From: Oceanospirillum sp048265165
GTDB taxonomy: Bacteria; Pseudomonadota; Gammaproteobacteria; Pseudomonadales; Halomonadaceae
Assembly (NCBI RefSeq): GCF_048265165.1
Contig: NZ_JBLXCD010000003.1
Coordinates: 62,001-126,000, forward strand
Direction of reading: 5' to 3'
Length of the DNA stretch: 64,000 bases
Shown here: positions 24,866 to 33,333 of the stretch, one piece after another
How the letters are laid out: each line of letters opens with the position of its first letter
How positions within the stretch are numbered: the stretch's first letter is position 1
Notes under the pieces: model-generated
Database searches by the model: none
What the model was told of the DNA's origin: nothing
What the model saw: only the letters and a program-made list of their open reading frames with translations
Position numbers and translations under genes: made by a program

Positions 24866-26800
24866 TTAATTCGCCCGGTTAGGTTGATAACGGAATTTCA
24901 AAAACTTCTGAGCGTCACTGAGAATCTGGAACGCCTCTTTCAGGTTACGTCGCTCAAAGTGGGACATATTCTCAGGCTCAATATTATTATCCGGCTCTTG
25001 CTCAGCCTCAATATCCAGAGCCTGATGACGAATACGTACCCGGGAGATAAACTCCATCGCATCTCTAAGATCCGGCCCACGCCCAGGCGGAAGAATTTCA
25101 GCTTCAATGACATCATCCAGACGATCAAATGAATTCTGCGCTCTGGAGCCTACGGCCAAAGCATGAACCCGAATCAGATCCGCCAGTGGTGCTGTTCCCC
25201 GGCGCTTCAGGTTAATCGAGTTTTTATGCTGACCATCCTGTTCCATCACAAAGGTCTTAAAAAAGCCCAGAGGTGGTGTACGATTCAGAGCATTGCGTGC
25301 CATACAGGCAAGAAAGCGCTGACTACGGCGAGCCCGGCGACTGATCAGGGCCTGAAGCTGATCGGCCCACTCCGTTCGCCCCCAGACACCATCAAGGTCA
25401 AAAAAGATATTACTGTTCAGCAGAGATTCAGGTGTCGGATTGTCGATCCAGTCGATAAAATATTGCTCCCAAACCGATTTTGGCTGACGCCATTGACGGT
25501 TTGTTGCCATTACATCACCGGTGCAGTAACTGTACCCACAAGCAGCCAGTCCATCGCTAACGAAAGTTGCCAACTCTCTGAAATACTCATCATGCAGTTT
25601 AGGATCAAAGCTATCATCCAGAATCATAGCGTTATCCTGATCGGTAACAATCAGCTGCTCATCCCGCGCCATGGAGCCAAGAGCCATAAAACAATAAGGC
25701 ACTGGAGGAGGCCCAAATTTTTCCTCCCCTAGTTCAAGTAACCGCTGTTTAAAGCTACGACCAATAACCGCCATGGCAGATCCAACCATGCGGGAGTTCG
25801 CATCTTCATTCACCATACGTACAAAACTTGCCTGGACATCGCCATATAGTGATGCCAATTCCTCAACTGTTTGCTGCCGAAAAATACTACTGACCACAAA
25901 CAGACTATTACGGGACTCGTAACGCACCAGATCCGACAGGGCAATAACGCCAATAGGCCGACCTTTTTTTAGTACAGGCAGGTGGTGCACATTCGTTCTT
26001 AACATGGTGAGCATCGCCTCAAAGACGTACTCATCACTGTTAATCATCACCAACCCTTGAGACATAATCTCTTCTACTGGTGTATCAAAAGGCAACCCTT
26101 GAGAGACAACCCGAGTACGCAGATCCCGGTCCGTTATGATGCCGCAAACCTTGTGCTCACTACCATCGGAAGCCGATACCAGAGCCTGACGACGGTCAAA
26201 GCTTTCCTCCGATTCATTCGGGTCACTGGCTTCAGTCTGCAGGATCAGCAACGAGGATACCCCCTCACCGGTCATCAACTCAGCAGCCTGCTGGACCGTC
26301 GCTGCACTGGAAATCAAAACCGGCTCCCGGCTTATCAGAGCTGTAATACGTGAGGTCAGGAGTTCGTTCGCATCTTCCCGTCGGGATACAGCCTGTCGCA
26401 ATCTTGACTGGTCACCAACTTCAAAAAAATCTGCAAACTCTTCATGCTCATCGAACAGTGAACGGAACGCCGCTTCCGGAATAAAGTAGATCAGACAATC
26501 TTCAATCGCTTTAACGGGAAAGCGGACTTTCTGCTGCATAAGCAAACTCTGATAGGCAAACAGGCCTCCTTCGCTCATCCGGTTGTATAGCTCGCCGTTC
26601 CGTCGATAGATCTCAACGGCACCGCTGCGCACAATACAAAGATCCGATACGGCATCCCCTACCTCTAGAATTTGAGTATCGGCCTTGTAATAGGAGATCT
26701 CGACCTGCCTGCTCAGGGCAGCCAACGTCGACTCAGGCAGATTTTTAAACGGCACAAAGCGACGCAGGAACTCATAAACCTCAACCTGTTCAACTTCCAT
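24866..26800 (-). CDS. CNMP / CBS / DUF294 putative nucleotidyltransferase signalling protein
   Basis: 644 residues. An N-terminal cyclic-nucleotide-binding-type domain lies at about 10-130. Two CBS repeats follow at about 155-290, with ITDRDLRTRVV and LPVLKKGRPIGVIALSDLVRYE. Then comes a DUF294 nucleotidyltransferase-like domain with ALGSMARDEQLIVTDQDNAMI (GS and paired acidic residues) and a helical DUF294_C tail. Strong ribosome site GGAGGTGA. Probably an operon with the exonuclease. The family is often next to acetate or other solute permeases; here a BCCT transporter is adjacent. Biochemical function is unknown. Confidence 0.88.
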   Translation of the reverse strand: MEVEQVEVYEFLRRFVPFKNLPESTLAALSRQVEISYYKADTQILEVGDAVSDLCIVRSGAVEIYRRNGELYNRMSEGGLFAYQSLLMQQKVRFPVKAIEDCLIYFIPEAAFRSLFDEHEEFADFFEVGDQSRLRQAVSRREDANELLTSRITALISREPVLISSAATVQQAAELMTGEGVSSLLILQTEASDPNESEESFDRRQALVSASDGSEHKVCGIITDRDLRTRVVSQGLPFDTPVEEIMSQGLVMINSDEYVFEAMLTMLRTNVHHLPVLKKGRPIGVIALSDLVRYESRNSLFVVSSIFRQQTVEELASLYGDVQASFVRMVNEDANSRMVGSAMAVIGRSFKQRLLELGEEKFGPPPVPYCFMALGSMARDEQLIVTDQDNAMILDDSFDPKLHDEYFRELATFVSDGLAACGYSYCTGDVMATNRQWRQPKSVWEQYFIDWIDNPTPESLLNSNIFFDLDGVWGRTEWADQLQALISRRARRSQRFLACMARNALNRTPPLGFFKTFVMEQDGQHKNSINLKRRGTAPLADLIRVHALAVGSRAQNSFDRLDDVIEAEILPPGRGPDLRDAMEFISRVRIRHQALDIEAEQEPDNNIEPENMSHFERRNLKEAFQILSDAQKFLKFRYQPNRAN

Positions 26801-26876
26801 TTCTCACCTCCGGGTACAGCATACTGATATTTTCTGAGCTTAAGTCGTCGCGAATACAATAATTCGATTACAAACG

Positions 26877-26914
26877 AAAAAAGGGTAGGAACGCAATGCG
26901 CCCTACCCTTTTTA
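26877..26914 (-). terminator. Rho-independent terminator after BCCT gene
   Basis: AAAAAGGGTAGG (26878-26889) pairs with CCTACCCTTTTT (26902-26913). On the minus strand the stem ends in a T run, 28 bp past the BCCT stop. Its position separates this gene from the downstream DUF294 operon. Confidence 0.9.
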
Positions 26915-26940
26915 TCAAGCGATCTGAAACTTAACGAAGT

Positions 26941-28572
26941 TTAAACGCTCTTTGGCTCTGACGCCAAACCTTTAAGAACCGATACAGAGGCAACCAGAAG
27001 CACAAAAGTGAATGGCAAGCCAGTGGATACGGCCATCGCCTGCAGGGCAGTCAAACCACCACCCAGAATCAGAGCAATCGCGACCAGTCCTTCAAAGGTA
27101 CACCAGAAGATACGCTGCGGCTTAGGTGAATCCACTTTACCACCGGCAGAAATAGCATCAATAACCAGGGAACCTGAATCAGAGGATGTTACAAAGAACA
27201 CAATCACCAGCACAATAGCAATTAAAGAGGTGATCTCTGACAGTGGCAACACATCCAGCATCAGGAAAAGTTTGATCGGCAGATCTGCCTGACTAACCGC
27301 CTGATAACCATCGTTCACCAGCTGACTGATCGCAGTACCGCCAAAAGCAGTCATCCAAAGTACGCAAGCCAGAGAAGGAATCAGCAGTACAGAGATCATA
27401 AACTCACGCACAGTACGGCCACGGGAAACGCGGGCGATAAACATACCAACAAAAGGAGACCAGGAGATCCACCATGCCCAGTAGAAAGCAGTCCAGCCAG
27501 AAGCAAAGTTAGCATCTTCACGGCCCACAGGATTGGCCAGTGCAGGCAAGTGCTGTACATAAGAAACCAGATTACTGAAGAAACCGGTCAGAATCGCAAG
27601 GGTTGGGCCAACAAAAATGACAAAAAGAAGCAACAATGCAGCCAGAACCATATTGATCTCAGACAGGCGTTTAACACCAGCGTCCAGACCTGCCAGTACT
27701 GAGATCATTGCCAGACCGGTAATACCGATAACCAACAACACATTAGTCGTCGATCCCATCGGCACATCAAACAGATAGTTCAGACCCGCGCCAGCCTGAG
27801 ATGCCCCAAGCCCTAAAGACGTTGCTAAACCGAACAGGGTCGCAAATACCGCCAGAATATCGATGATATGACCTGGCCAGCCCCAAACACGTTCACCCAG
27901 AAGAGGGTAAAAAACGGAGCGCATCGTCAAAGGCAAGCCTTTATTGAAGGAGAACAGCGCCAACCCTAAGGCAAGAATCGCATAGATTGCCCACGGGTGA
28001 AGTCCCCAGTGATAAATCGTTGCAGCCATACCCAAAGATGCCGCCGCCTCAGCATCACCTGCCGCGCCCCCCAAAGGAGCCCAGTCGGTACGCACGCCAT
28101 TCTCCATGCTGATACCGCCCATCGATGATGCGAAGTGAGACATAGGCTCAGACACACCATAAAACATCAGGCCGATACCCATGCCGGCAGCGAACAGCAT
28201 CGCAAACCAACCAGCATAAGTGTAATCCGGTGTCGCTTCTGTTCCACCTAATCGTACTTTGCCCAGTGGTGAGAAGATCAGAAACAAGCAGATCAGAACA
28301 AAAATGTTTCCGGCACTGATGAAAAACCAGTCCAGATTGGTGGTTAACCAACTGCGTATTGAACCAAATACAGGGGCAACCTGAGCCTGGAACATTAACG
28401 TCAGCAGTACAAAAGCAACAATGGTAAGACCGGAGATCATAAAGACCCGGTTGTGGATATCGAGACCAAACGGCCCGATTTGTAGCGCGACATTATCCTG
28501 ACCGATCTGGTAATCCGTATTAATCGGATTAACCTCACCATCAGGAGTCATAATATCGTTTTTATCACTCAT
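26941..28572 (-). CDS. BCCT-family betaine/choline/carnitine transporter
   Basis: 543-residue inner-membrane transporter with 12 predicted hydrophobic segments. The glycine-rich segment GMGIGLMFYGVSEPMSHF is the form seen in sodium-coupled betaine carriers such as BetP. The Trp-box region WTAFYWAWWISWSPFVGMFIARVSRGRTVREF is conserved. Likely imports glycine betaine or a relative as osmoprotectant. It lacks the long cytoplasmic tail of E. coli BetT. Adjacent to the CNMP-CBS-DUF294/exonuclease pair. Confidence 0.92.
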   Translation of the reverse strand: MSDKNDIMTPDGEVNPINTDYQIGQDNVALQIGPFGLDIHNRVFMISGLTIVAFVLLTLMFQAQVAPVFGSIRSWLTTNLDWFFISAGNIFVLICLFLIFSPLGKVRLGGTEATPDYTYAGWFAMLFAAGMGIGLMFYGVSEPMSHFASSMGGISMENGVRTDWAPLGGAAGDAEAAASLGMAATIYHWGLHPWAIYAILALGLALFSFNKGLPLTMRSVFYPLLGERVWGWPGHIIDILAVFATLFGLATSLGLGASQAGAGLNYLFDVPMGSTTNVLLVIGITGLAMISVLAGLDAGVKRLSEINMVLAALLLLFVIFVGPTLAILTGFFSNLVSYVQHLPALANPVGREDANFASGWTAFYWAWWISWSPFVGMFIARVSRGRTVREFMISVLLIPSLACVLWMTAFGGTAISQLVNDGYQAVSQADLPIKLFLMLDVLPLSEITSLIAIVLVIVFFVTSSDSGSLVIDAISAGGKVDSPKPQRIFWCTFEGLVAIALILGGGLTALQAMAVSTGLPFTFVLLVASVSVLKGLASEPKSV

Positions 28573-28834
28573 GAATTTAGCCTTCTCAATAAGTATTTGG
28601 CTTCTGTACTGTGACGGCTACTTAAAAGCTCTGTACCCAGAAGCAGCCATGTAGAGACATGGATAGTGATGCTTACAAAGTCATTAAGATAGAAGAAAAG
28701 CACAGAAAAACCGAGATAGGAAATTACTTACATACCTAATCATTATAGCACAAAGATATTTTTTCTGGGATCGGAAAAGCCAAAAATACTGTTCAACCAG
28801 TCAGTTAGCCTTAATAAAGTCTGTCTAATAATGA

Positions 28835-29614
28835 TCAGCCACGTACTTTGTACCAAAGGCGCTCCAAAATCAGCATTGCATCCTGTGCCTGCTGCAGCCC
28901 CAGTTCAAACATCGAAGGAGACAGATGACAGAAAGCGGGCAATCGATGAATTAATTGCACATCAATGCCGCAGTAGCGATATAAACCCGCAGCATCAAAC
29001 CAGGGATTTCCAATTCCTGCATACTCCCAATCAATCAGCACCAGCCGGCCATCCTGCCAGCAACAGTTTCCGGGGTGCAGATCATGATGAGTATAGCTTT
29101 CAGGGACTTCAGGTAATGAAGTAAACAACTGCACCAATCGGTTAAGCAACTCAAGCCAGCTCACCGGATCAGTCTCACGATTTAAGCATCGTTGATAAGC
29201 CTGAAACAAACTGGGGTAGCTGATAAGAGCAACCTGACGCAACTCAGCCTCCGGTAAAGGCAGCTGTTGGAGAGACTCAATCGCCCGAAGCAAATGCTGA
29301 GCCAAGGGATCAGGCAGCGCCTCTGGCCCAAGCCCCAATCCATGGTGGCGCATAACACACCACCCCAAATCCGGGCGATTACAGATAACGGACATCGCCC
29401 AATCGCAATCCGCCAACTGCTGCAACACACAAGCCTCGCGTTCACGGGAGACACCAAAAACCAACTCATCTGAAGCATTAATACGTAAAACGAGAACCTG
29501 TCGACCATTACTGCCTTTATACAACCAGTTGCTGGTGCCAAGCTGACTCAAAGGCATCCAGTGCACCTTAGAGTTCAGTTGCTGATTAACCTGTTCAAAA
29601 ATAGCGTTGTGCAT
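28835..29614 (-). CDS. APH-fold phosphotransferase, thiamine- or choline-kinase-like
   Basis: 259-residue kinase of the aminoglycoside phosphotransferase / choline kinase superfamily. Brenner-type catalytic motif THHDLHPGNCCW and the metal-binding aspartate in LVLIDWEYAGIGNPWFD are intact. Divergent from thiBPQ, so I favour thiamine kinase (salvage of imported thiamine to thiamine phosphate). A choline kinase role is possible because a BCCT transporter lies on the other side. Confidence 0.82.
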   Translation of the reverse strand: MHNAIFEQVNQQLNSKVHWMPLSQLGTSNWLYKGSNGRQVLVLRINASDELVFGVSREREACVLQQLADCDWAMSVICNRPDLGWCVMRHHGLGLGPEALPDPLAQHLLRAIESLQQLPLPEAELRQVALISYPSLFQAYQRCLNRETDPVSWLELLNRLVQLFTSLPEVPESYTHHDLHPGNCCWQDGRLVLIDWEYAGIGNPWFDAAGLYRYCGIDVQLIHRLPAFCHLSPSMFELGLQQAQDAMLILERLWYKVRG

Positions 29615-29964
29615 AGCGAGTCCAACAAGTTTCCGATATGATTCACGGCATTAAATCCGATCCGGTCAGGTGGTGATCAGTACGGTATTCCGCACCTGTT
29701 TATTATTTCAGATGCATGCACTGACAGCACAGTCTCAATATACCTGCAGCACCAGTGTGAATGTGTCACCAGGTTAGTGTGGGCAACAAGTGATCTGCAC
29801 GCAATAAAGAATGGCTGACGGCATACCCAAATATAACCATATTGGATAAGAAACAACGCGGATCATAAGCTTACCGAATAGGTTTATGCCTTGCTGTTTG
29901 TTGCTTCCTGTCAATCCGGTTCACAACCTCTTTAGTCTTGTTCCCTCAAGAAGGAAAGTACGTC
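29615..29964. other. Divergent intergenic region, kinase / thiBPQ
   Basis: 350 bp spacer. I looked for a TPP riboswitch (CTGAGA and ACC-CTGA-type core) upstream of thiB and did not see one. Promoters could not be placed with confidence. No gene. Confidence 0.5.
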
Positions 29965-30987
29965 ATGGGTCGAGTTACACTCCAGACATTCAAAATCCGC
30001 ATCAGCAATATGCTGATTGCAACAGCCGCTCTCCTGTTCTTTTCGCAGGCACAGGCTGCCGATAAGCCAGAACTCACTGTTTACACCTATGATTCTTTTA
30101 TTTCTGAGTGGGGGCCGGGGCCACAGTTACAAAAAGCCTTTGAGGCTAACTGTGAATGCAACCTCAAGTTTATCGCCGTAGAAGATGGTGTCAGTATTCT
30201 GAACCGTGCCCGAATTGAAGGCAAAAAAACTAAAGCCGATGTGCTTCTGGGTCTTGATAACGCCCTGATCGAAACAACTCGCCAGCTAGGCCTTACCCAA
30301 CAACACAATACTGACGTATCAGGATTATCCGCTCACCTGAACTGGTCAGATAAGCACTTCGTGCCTTTCGATTACGGTTATTTCGCGTTTATTTATGACA
30401 GCGACAAGATCCCAGAACCCGTCACATCTCTGGAAGAACTCATTCAGTCAGATGCTCAGGTGATCTACCAGGACCCTCGTACCAGTACACCAGGGCAGGG
30501 CTTAATGACCTGGATGAAAGCCGTTTACGGCGACAGTGCACCGGTTCAATGGCAAAAGCTGGCAGGTCATACGGTTACCGTAACCAAAGGCTGGTGGGAA
30601 GCCTACAGCATGTTTCTTGAAGGTGGCAGTGACTACGTACTCAGTTACACCACCTCTCCGGCTTACCACCTCATCGCGGAAGGAAAGAGCCAATATAAAG
30701 CAGCACTATTTAAAGAGGGCCATATTGCCCAGACCGAGGTGGCCGCCATCAGCCGCTATAGCGATCAGCCCGAATTGGCTAATCAGTTCCTGAACTTTCT
30801 GATCTCACCGGAAGCTCAGAAGATCATCCCAGTCACAAACTGGATGCTACCGGTTATTGAGAATGCAGAATTGCCTGAAGCATTCGACCAATTGATACAG
30901 CCTAAGACCATAGGCTTCACACCAGAGCAACTGGCCAATAACCGTAATCAATGGTTGCGTGAATGGCGCCAGGCTGCCAGCCAGTAG
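29965..30987 (+). CDS. thiB: Thiamine ABC transporter substrate-binding protein
   Basis: 340-residue periplasmic thiamine-binding protein. Signal peptide with core MLIATAALLFFSQAQA cleaved after AQA. Family signatures: LTVYTYDSFISEWGPGP, DVLLGLDNALI, FVPFDYGYFAFIYD, YQDPRTSTPGQGL and the GWWEAYSMFLEGGSDYVLSYTTSPAYH substrate region. Start taken at ATG 29965 with AAGGAA upstream; an in-frame TTG lies 27 bp earlier. First gene of thiB-thiP-thiQ. Confidence 0.94.
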   Translation: MGRVTLQTFKIRISNMLIATAALLFFSQAQAADKPELTVYTYDSFISEWGPGPQLQKAFEANCECNLKFIAVEDGVSILNRARIEGKKTKADVLLGLDNALIETTRQLGLTQQHNTDVSGLSAHLNWSDKHFVPFDYGYFAFIYDSDKIPEPVTSLEELIQSDAQVIYQDPRTSTPGQGLMTWMKAVYGDSAPVQWQKLAGHTVTVTKGWWEAYSMFLEGGSDYVLSYTTSPAYHLIAEGKSQYKAALFKEGHIAQTEVAAISRYSDQPELANQFLNFLISPEAQKIIPVTNWMLPVIENAELPEAFDQLIQPKTIGFTPEQLANNRNQWLREWRQAASQ

Positions 30988-31004
30988 CCCACCGGAAAAG
31001 CGAC

Positions 31005-32627
31005 ATGACACATATCTCAGACAGCCGATGGCTAAAGTCGGCTGCTGTTGTCGCCTACAGCCTGGTCATACTGATAACCACTCTGGCCTTTTATGGTCTG
31101 ATCGGCTTTGATGGCGCTCACTTACAAGCAGGACTTCTGACAGACCCTTATATTCTGCAGATTCTGGGGTTCTCACTAAAGCAGGCAGGGTTGAGTGCCA
31201 TACTGTCCGTCGCCTTAGCGCTACCTGTGGCCAGAGCGCTGCACTTTATGCCACAACTGGTAGCCAAAAGAGCCTTTCTGAGTCTTTGCCTGCTGAGCTT
31301 TGTCATGCCAACGCTGGTACTGATTACCGGTCTGGTTTCTCTGATGGGGCGCACAGGCCTTATCACTCCTATTCTACCGAATGACTGGAACCTCTATGGG
31401 CTGAATGGCATTCTTATCGCCCATATTTATCTCAATACACCACTGGCAGTACGGGTGCTGAGCCAGCAAATGGCGCATATCCCAGATACCAGTTGGCGAC
31501 TGGCCCGTCAGCTCAGATTCAGTCGCTGGCAGCAATTCACCCATGTTGAGTGGCCCGCCATCAAACCCAGTCTTTTAATGCTGCTGGGGTTTATTTTTGT
31601 ACTCTGCTTTAACAGCTTTGCCGTCGTATTAGCTCTGGGAGGCGGCCCCGGCTCGACCACGTTAGAAGTTGCCATCTATCAGGCTTTAAAATATGACTTC
31701 AACTTAAGCGAGGCTCTGACTCTGGCCTGGCTGCAATTTACACTGGCCGGACTGATCTTTGCGCTCATCGCCCGAATGGGAAAGCTCAACTGGCTAAGCG
31801 CAGATACCAGCAGCCAACACTGGCAACCAGCGCTGGGGAAACTGAGCCAACATCTGCACCGTATTTTTTACTACCTCAGCTGGAGCGCTTTATTACTGCC
31901 ATTACTGGCACTGCTGCCAACAGTAAGTGAAGCAAAACTCAGCAATATTGACCTGCACGGACTGCTTCAGGCGGCCTTTTTCTCATTACTGCTGGGCTTT
32001 GCTGCTGCAATACTGGCGATGCTTCTGGCCTGGCTGCTGCTTATACCGATCAGACGCGCCAGCCTGAATCGTCTTGAGAATCAGCGTGTTGTACTTCAGT
32101 GGCTGGCGACACATACATTAGTAGCCCCAGCCATGGTGCTATCGACCGGCCTCTATATTCTGCTGCTACCAAGAATCGATTTAGATCACTGGGGAATGTG
32201 CTGGCTGATATTGATCAATAGCGTGCTGCTGCTGCCCTTTGTTATTGCCCAGCTTAAACCCCGGCTGCTGCAGTTCGACCTGCAATACGGGCGATTAAGT
32301 GCCAATCTTAAACTAAGTATTTCAGATCAATTCAGTGTTATCTGGCCTTTCATTCGCTCAGTGGCCAAAGGAAGTTTTGCCCTGGCCCTGCTACTGGCAC
32401 TTGGCGATGTTGCGGTTTTCTCTATTTTTGGTGATAACACCTTCGCCACACTCCCCTGGCTGATTTATGGTTACGCGGGTAGCTACCGTATGGCAGAGGC
32501 AGCCTTGGCCTCTTTGCTTTTACTGGCAATCTGCGCACTTCTGGTTTTTATGTTCGAGCGTCACCAGAAGACACAAACAACCACTTCTGCCTCTGACAAG
32601 ATGACCAGGACCCAAAAAAATGACTGA
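31005..32627 (+). CDS. thiP: Thiamine ABC transporter permease
   Basis: 540-residue inner-membrane permease with two tandem permease modules, as in ThiP, about 12 hydrophobic segments in all. The first EAA-type loop lies around LARQLRFSRWQQFTHVEWPAIKPSLL and the second around the YGRLSANLKLSISDQFSVIWPFIR stretch. I start at ATG 31005, after the thiB stop; the frame opens earlier inside thiB. Overlaps thiQ by eight bases. Confidence 0.92.
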   Translation: MTHISDSRWLKSAAVVAYSLVILITTLAFYGLIGFDGAHLQAGLLTDPYILQILGFSLKQAGLSAILSVALALPVARALHFMPQLVAKRAFLSLCLLSFVMPTLVLITGLVSLMGRTGLITPILPNDWNLYGLNGILIAHIYLNTPLAVRVLSQQMAHIPDTSWRLARQLRFSRWQQFTHVEWPAIKPSLLMLLGFIFVLCFNSFAVVLALGGGPGSTTLEVAIYQALKYDFNLSEALTLAWLQFTLAGLIFALIARMGKLNWLSADTSSQHWQPALGKLSQHLHRIFYYLSWSALLLPLLALLPTVSEAKLSNIDLHGLLQAAFFSLLLGFAAAILAMLLAWLLLIPIRRASLNRLENQRVVLQWLATHTLVAPAMVLSTGLYILLLPRIDLDHWGMCWLILINSVLLLPFVIAQLKPRLLQFDLQYGRLSANLKLSISDQFSVIWPFIRSVAKGSFALALLLALGDVAVFSIFGDNTFATLPWLIYGYAGSYRMAEAALASLLLLAICALLVFMFERHQKTQTTTSASDKMTRTQKND

Positions 32628-33312
32628 GACGATCAATCTGAGCGGAACAGATACCAACCCCACGCACAGTGCTGCATCAGAGACTCAGGGACTACTTGTG
32701 GATCAGCTGGCGGTTATACTGGATGGCTATAGACTGCAATACAGTCTTCAGCTGGCTGCCGGTGAATGCCTGGCCATTCAGGGGCGCAGCGGGGTTGGCA
32801 AAAGCACACTACTGAATACCTTAGCGGGTTTCGAAACCGCTAAAAGCGGACGAGTACTCTGGCAGGGTAAGGACCTTCTGAGTCTCTCGGCCCAACAACG
32901 GCCTGTCAGTATGCTTTTTCAGGATCACAACCTGTTTGAACACCTGAGCGTCCTCGATAATCTGAAACTGGGCTTTAAGATACCGCCATCACGACAACAG
33001 CTGGAAGAAGCTGCTACGGCACTGGATGTAGCCGATCAGCTGGATAAACAACCGTCAGAACTATCAGGCGGGCAGCGCCAGCGTATCGGACTGATCCGAA
33101 CACTGCTCAGACCAGAACCTCTGATTCTGCTGGATGAGCCTTTTGCAGAGCTGGATCAGCACACCCGACGCAAAGCTGCTCACTGGACAGCAACAACAGC
33201 AAGGGCTCAGGGGAAAACTCTGATTCTGGTCACCCATCAGGATGAAGACGCTGAGCGTATTGCCGATCGAGTCTTAGAATTGGAGTATCCCCATAAAAAG
33301 CTTGGGATATAA
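32620..33312 (+). CDS. thiQ: Thiamine ABC transporter ATP-binding protein
   Basis: 230-residue ABC ATPase. Walker A GRSGVGKST, Q-loop FQDHNLF, signature LSGGQRQRIGL, Walker B LILLDEPFAELD and switch histidine VTHQ are all intact. An N-terminal extension of about 20 residues precedes the usual start. Energises ThiBP uptake of thiamine and its phosphates. Overlaps the end of thiP by eight bases. Confidence 0.94.
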   Translation: MTETINLSGTDTNPTHSAASETQGLLVDQLAVILDGYRLQYSLQLAAGECLAIQGRSGVGKSTLLNTLAGFETAKSGRVLWQGKDLLSLSAQQRPVSMLFQDHNLFEHLSVLDNLKLGFKIPPSRQQLEEAATALDVADQLDKQPSELSGGQRQRIGLIRTLLRPEPLILLDEPFAELDQHTRRKAAHWTATTARAQGKTLILVTHQDEDAERIADRVLELEYPHKKLGI

Positions 33313-33333
33313 GAGATCAGGAATAACCTTTCG

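Noticed and set aside
29615..29964. Possible TPP riboswitch before thiB
   Set aside because: The conserved CTGAGA and the downstream ACC-CTGA-type core are not found.
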